Shown here one piece after another: positions 5,293 to 6,782 of a stretch of 6,782 bases of DNA (position 1 is its first letter; the number at the start of each line of letters is the position of its first letter). A model generated the notes under the pieces. The model had not been told where the DNA came from, did not search any database, and saw only the letters and a list, made by a program, of their open reading frames with translations. Position numbers and translations under genes: made by a program. This DNA comes from Clostridia bacterium. GTDB taxonomy: Bacteria > Bacillota > Clostridia > Christensenellales > Borkfalkiaceae. Location of the stretch: positions 1 through 6,782 of the forward strand of contig JAGCIP010000053.1 in NCBI GenBank assembly GCA_017648525.1, read 5' to 3'.

Positions 5293-5320
5293 AAACGCAA
5301 GGAAATAAATCCTTGCGTTT
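5293..5320 (-). terminator. Terminator of the rplM-rpsI operon, copy 2 of the exact 28-bp repeat
   Basis: The same AAACGCAAGGA / TCCTTGCGTTT hairpin as at 4915-4942. On the minus strand it starts 28 nt after the rpsI stop and is followed by ATTTTTTACG. On the plus strand it is followed by GTTGTTTTTTG, so it may work in both directions. Confidence 0.75.
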
Positions 5321-5348
5321 GTTGTTTTTTGAAATCTCTTCTCGCAAA

Positions 5349-5762
5349 TTATCTCTTTGAGAATTGTGGAGCACGACGTGCTTTCTTTAAGCCGTACTTC
5401 TTTCTTTCCTTCATTCTTGAATCTCTAGTTAAGAAGCCTGCTTTTTTGAGTGCTGCTCTGGTTTCGGGTTCTGCTTGTAAAAGCGCACGAGCGATACCGT
5501 GTCTGATTGCGCCTGCTTGACCGGTGAAACCACCACCGCATACGTTTACGAATACGTCGTATTTAGCGGTTGCATCAACTAATGCTAAAGGTTGGCGAAC
5601 GATAAACTTCAAGGTGTCAAGACCAAAATATTCGTCAAGAGTCTTGCCGTTAACGCTGATAGCGCCATCTCCAGCGGGAACTAAACGAACGCGGGCGATT
5701 GCTTTCTTTCTTCTACCCGTGCCCCAGAATTGAACTTTCTTTTTACTTGTTGCTTTTGCCAT
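5349..5762 (-). CDS. rpsI: Ribosomal protein S9 (uS9)
   Basis: This 137-residue uS9 of the small ribosomal subunit has the family hallmarks GTGRRKKAIARVRL near the N-terminus, VNGKTLDEYF, VFVNVCGGGFTGQAGAIRHGIARAL in the centre, and LTRDSRMKERKKYGLKKARRAPQFSKR at the end. The basic C-terminal tail ending in Lys-Arg is the part that reaches the P-site tRNA in known ribosomes. Length is normal; the first nine residues (MAKATSKKK) are a lineage-specific extension. GAGGTG precedes the ATG, and rplM stops 12 nt upstream, so translation is likely coupled. The last 29 bp or so are duplicated at 5117-5145. Confidence 0.98.
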   Translation of the reverse strand: MAKATSKKKVQFWGTGRRKKAIARVRLVPAGDGAISVNGKTLDEYFGLDTLKFIVRQPLALVDATAKYDVFVNVCGGGFTGQAGAIRHGIARALLQAEPETRAALKKAGFLTRDSRMKERKKYGLKKARRAPQFSKR

Positions 5763-5774
5763 AATTACACCTCA

Positions 5775-6206
5775 TTAAACCAACTTAATAGCTTCGGGCT
5801 GTTGAGCCTGATGATTGTGTTCAGCACCACGGTAAACTTTAAGTTTCGTAAGCATCTTTCTGCCGAGGCTGTTTTTGGGGAGCATGCCTTTTACTGCTTC
5901 GTAAACAGCAACGTCCGCTTTGTTTGCCATAAGAGTTTTGTACTGAATAGTTTTAAGTCCACCGATATGTCCGGTATGATATCTGTAAAGTTTCTTTTCG
6001 AGTTTCTTACCGGTAAGAACGACCTTGTCGCAGTTAACGATAATAACGAAGTCACCCGTATCAACGTTGGGGGTAAAAGTAGGTTTATTTTTGCCACGGA
6101 GGATTGCTGCTACTTTAGACGCAAGTCTACCGAGAACAACGCCTTCTGCGTCTACTACGTACCACTTTCTTTCAACGTTATCGGCGTGAGCCATATAAGT
6201 CTTCAT
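5775..6206 (-). CDS. rplM: Ribosomal protein L13 (uL13)
   Basis: This 143-residue uL13 of the large subunit, an early 23S rRNA-binding assembly protein, has full family length. Typical blocks are KWYVVDAEGVVLGRLASKVA near residue 14, LRGKNKPTFTPNVDTGDFVIIVN around 36-58, KLYRYHTGHIGGLK, and the C-terminal VKGMLPKNSLGRKMLTKLKVYRGAEHNHQAQQP. AAGGAG lies 8-9 nt before the ATG. It is the first gene of the rplM-rpsI pair, with a promoter at 6336-6364 and a folded leader of about 120 nt. truA lies upstream in the usual Firmicutes order. Confidence 0.98.
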   Translation of the reverse strand: MKTYMAHADNVERKWYVVDAEGVVLGRLASKVAAILRGKNKPTFTPNVDTGDFVIIVNCDKVVLTGKKLEKKLYRYHTGHIGGLKTIQYKTLMANKADVAVYEAVKGMLPKNSLGRKMLTKLKVYRGAEHNHQAQQPEAIKLV

Positions 6207-6241
6207 AGTGAATTTCTCCTTAATTTTTTTATTTCAATGTA

Positions 6242-6324
6242 TATAAGAAGTTTCGCTAAAACCCATAAATTTTGGGTGCTTTTGGGGGGGCTAATCCCGA
6301 AAAGAAAACGAACTTTTCCTTATA
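6242..6324 (-). ncRNA. Candidate ribosomal-protein leader RNA upstream of rplM
   Basis: The leader can fold into a three-way junction. The closing stem pairs TATAAG, then AAGTT and CG (5' side; plus positions 6309-6324), with CG, AACTT and CTTATA (plus 6242-6255), with a 3-nt bulge and a single-base bulge. Inside are a hairpin ACCCA/TGGGT (6261-6265 and 6273-6277) and a short GGG/CCC hairpin (6288-6290 and 6296-6298). It begins within a few bases of the predicted transcription start and ends about 36 nt before the rplM ATG. An L13 leader family is known in Firmicutes; I infer a similar role but cannot confirm that this is a member. Confidence 0.45.
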
Positions 6325-6335
6325 AACGCCTAAAT

Positions 6336-6364
6336 ATATTAAATTATTTTGCCCGCCAAGTCAA
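6336..6364 (-). promoter_or_regulatory. Predicted sigma-A promoter of rplM-rpsI
   Basis: On the minus strand TTGACT (-35, 6359-6364, one mismatch) is separated by 17 bp from TAATAT (-10, 6336-6341, four of six). Transcription would start near 6329, just before the folded leader. Read-through from truA is also possible, since no clear terminator follows truA. Confidence 0.6.
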
Positions 6365-6473
6365 GCGTTTTAACGGGTTTTTTTACATTTTTCCACAGTT
6401 TTTAACTAATTTTTTTTATTCAGCCTGCGTTCCGCCTATATATTGTGGTCAAACTTGATTTTAGGCACAATTT

Positions 6474-6782
6474 TTACTGATAAATCACCTTTTCTAAACA
6501 CAAGCCTTTGGCGGGGAGCGTTCTTCCGCAAAGATTTCTGTCCCCCGTTTTTAACATAGTTTTAACCGTTTCTAAATCTTTCTCTTTATTCCCTACGGCA
6601 AGAATAGTTCCCGCCATAGTTCTAACCATATTGTATAAAAATCCGTTGCCCGTAACCAAAACCACAAGGTCGCTACCAGCAAGTTCAATTTCTATCGAAT
6701 ACACCGTGCGCACGGTTGTTTTCGCACCCCCGCCCGACGCATTAAAACACTTAAAATCGTGCTCGCCAACGAAAAGGTCGGC
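6474..6782 (-). CDS. truA: tRNA pseudouridine(38-40) synthase TruA, C-terminal part
   Basis: 103 codons are visible before the right edge; TruA is usually about 245 residues, so the N-terminal half with the catalytic Asp lies outside. The visible part begins ADLFVGEHDFKCFNASG and has the family motif GNGFLYNMVRTMAGTILAVG, then CGRTLPAKGLCLEKVIYQ at the end. TruA converts uridines 38-40 of the tRNA anticodon arm to pseudouridine. It precedes rplM-rpsI as in Bacillus. The frame is intact to the edge with no internal stop. Confidence 0.95.
   Translation of the reverse strand, partial: ADLFVGEHDFKCFNASGGGAKTTVRTVYSIEIELAGSDLVVLVTGNGFLYNMVRTMAGTILAVGNKEKDLETVKTMLKTGDRNLCGRTLPAKGLCLEKVIYQ

Noticed and set aside
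4882..5300. Two minus-strand open frames (87 and 117 codons) in the hairpin-rich region
   Set aside because: They cross the palindromes, the stray rpsI end and a terminator; one starts at TTG inside a terminator. Translated repeats are the simpler explanation.
6352..6388. CCCG...CGGG followed by seven T on the plus strand, terminator-like
   Set aside because: No plus-strand gene leads into it, the stem is only 4 bp with a long loop, and it overlaps the rplM promoter.
5730..6458. Long plus-strand open frame (242 codons) opposite rplM
   Set aside because: It lies antisense to a certain rplM and its promoter, has no ribosome binding site or recognisable motif, and its composition fits a shadow frame.
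1..6782. CRISPR array, tRNA, transposase or phage genes
   Set aside because: I looked for regular spaced repeats, cloverleaf-like sequence and transposase or integrase motifs and found none; the repeats present are irregular pairs.

Overview
This is an AT-rich, gene-dense chromosomal window that looks like a low-GC Gram-positive anaerobe of the Clostridia type. The evidence is a Spo0A homologue with a near-canonical DNA-binding domain, the Firmicutes order truA-rplM-rpsI, strong AAGGAG-type ribosome binding sites and a lipobox lipoprotein. An uncultured gut lineage with reduced sporulation genes (for example Christensenellales-like) is possible, but that is inference.

Layout, left to right. 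(1) 1-1523, minus strand: two tandem paralogous metallo-beta-lactamase-fold hydrolases 26 nt apart, read from one promoter near 1550-1579. The distal copy runs off the left edge. (2) 1582-2481, minus strand: spo0A with its own terminator, a good sigma-A-type promoter, a perfect 0A box upstream and copies of a TTTTGTACAAAA palindrome. (3) 2534-4570, minus strand: a long lipoprotein gene with a strong terminator, a promoter with a consensus -10 and a cre-like palindrome in its leader. (4) 4619-4930, plus strand: one small gene for a Ser/Thr/Asn-rich protein, the only gene on this strand. (5) 4931-5348: a 418-bp convergent intergenic stretch packed with hairpins and duplicated fragments, including a stray copy of the 3' end of rpsI. 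(6) 5349-6782, minus strand: truA (C-terminal part), then a promoter and a folded leader, then rplM and rpsI.

The clearest surprise is Spo0A. Its effector domain is almost textbook, but the residue aligned with phosphoacceptor Asp56 is Gly and the first residue of the acidic pair is His. If the alignment is right, it cannot be switched on by the usual phosphorelay. Other points of interest are the repeats around the spo0A promoter, the nested palindromes and duplications beside rpsI, and a three-way-junction-like leader in front of rplM that is a plausible ribosomal-protein autoregulation element. No tRNA, rRNA, CRISPR array, transposase or phage gene is visible.
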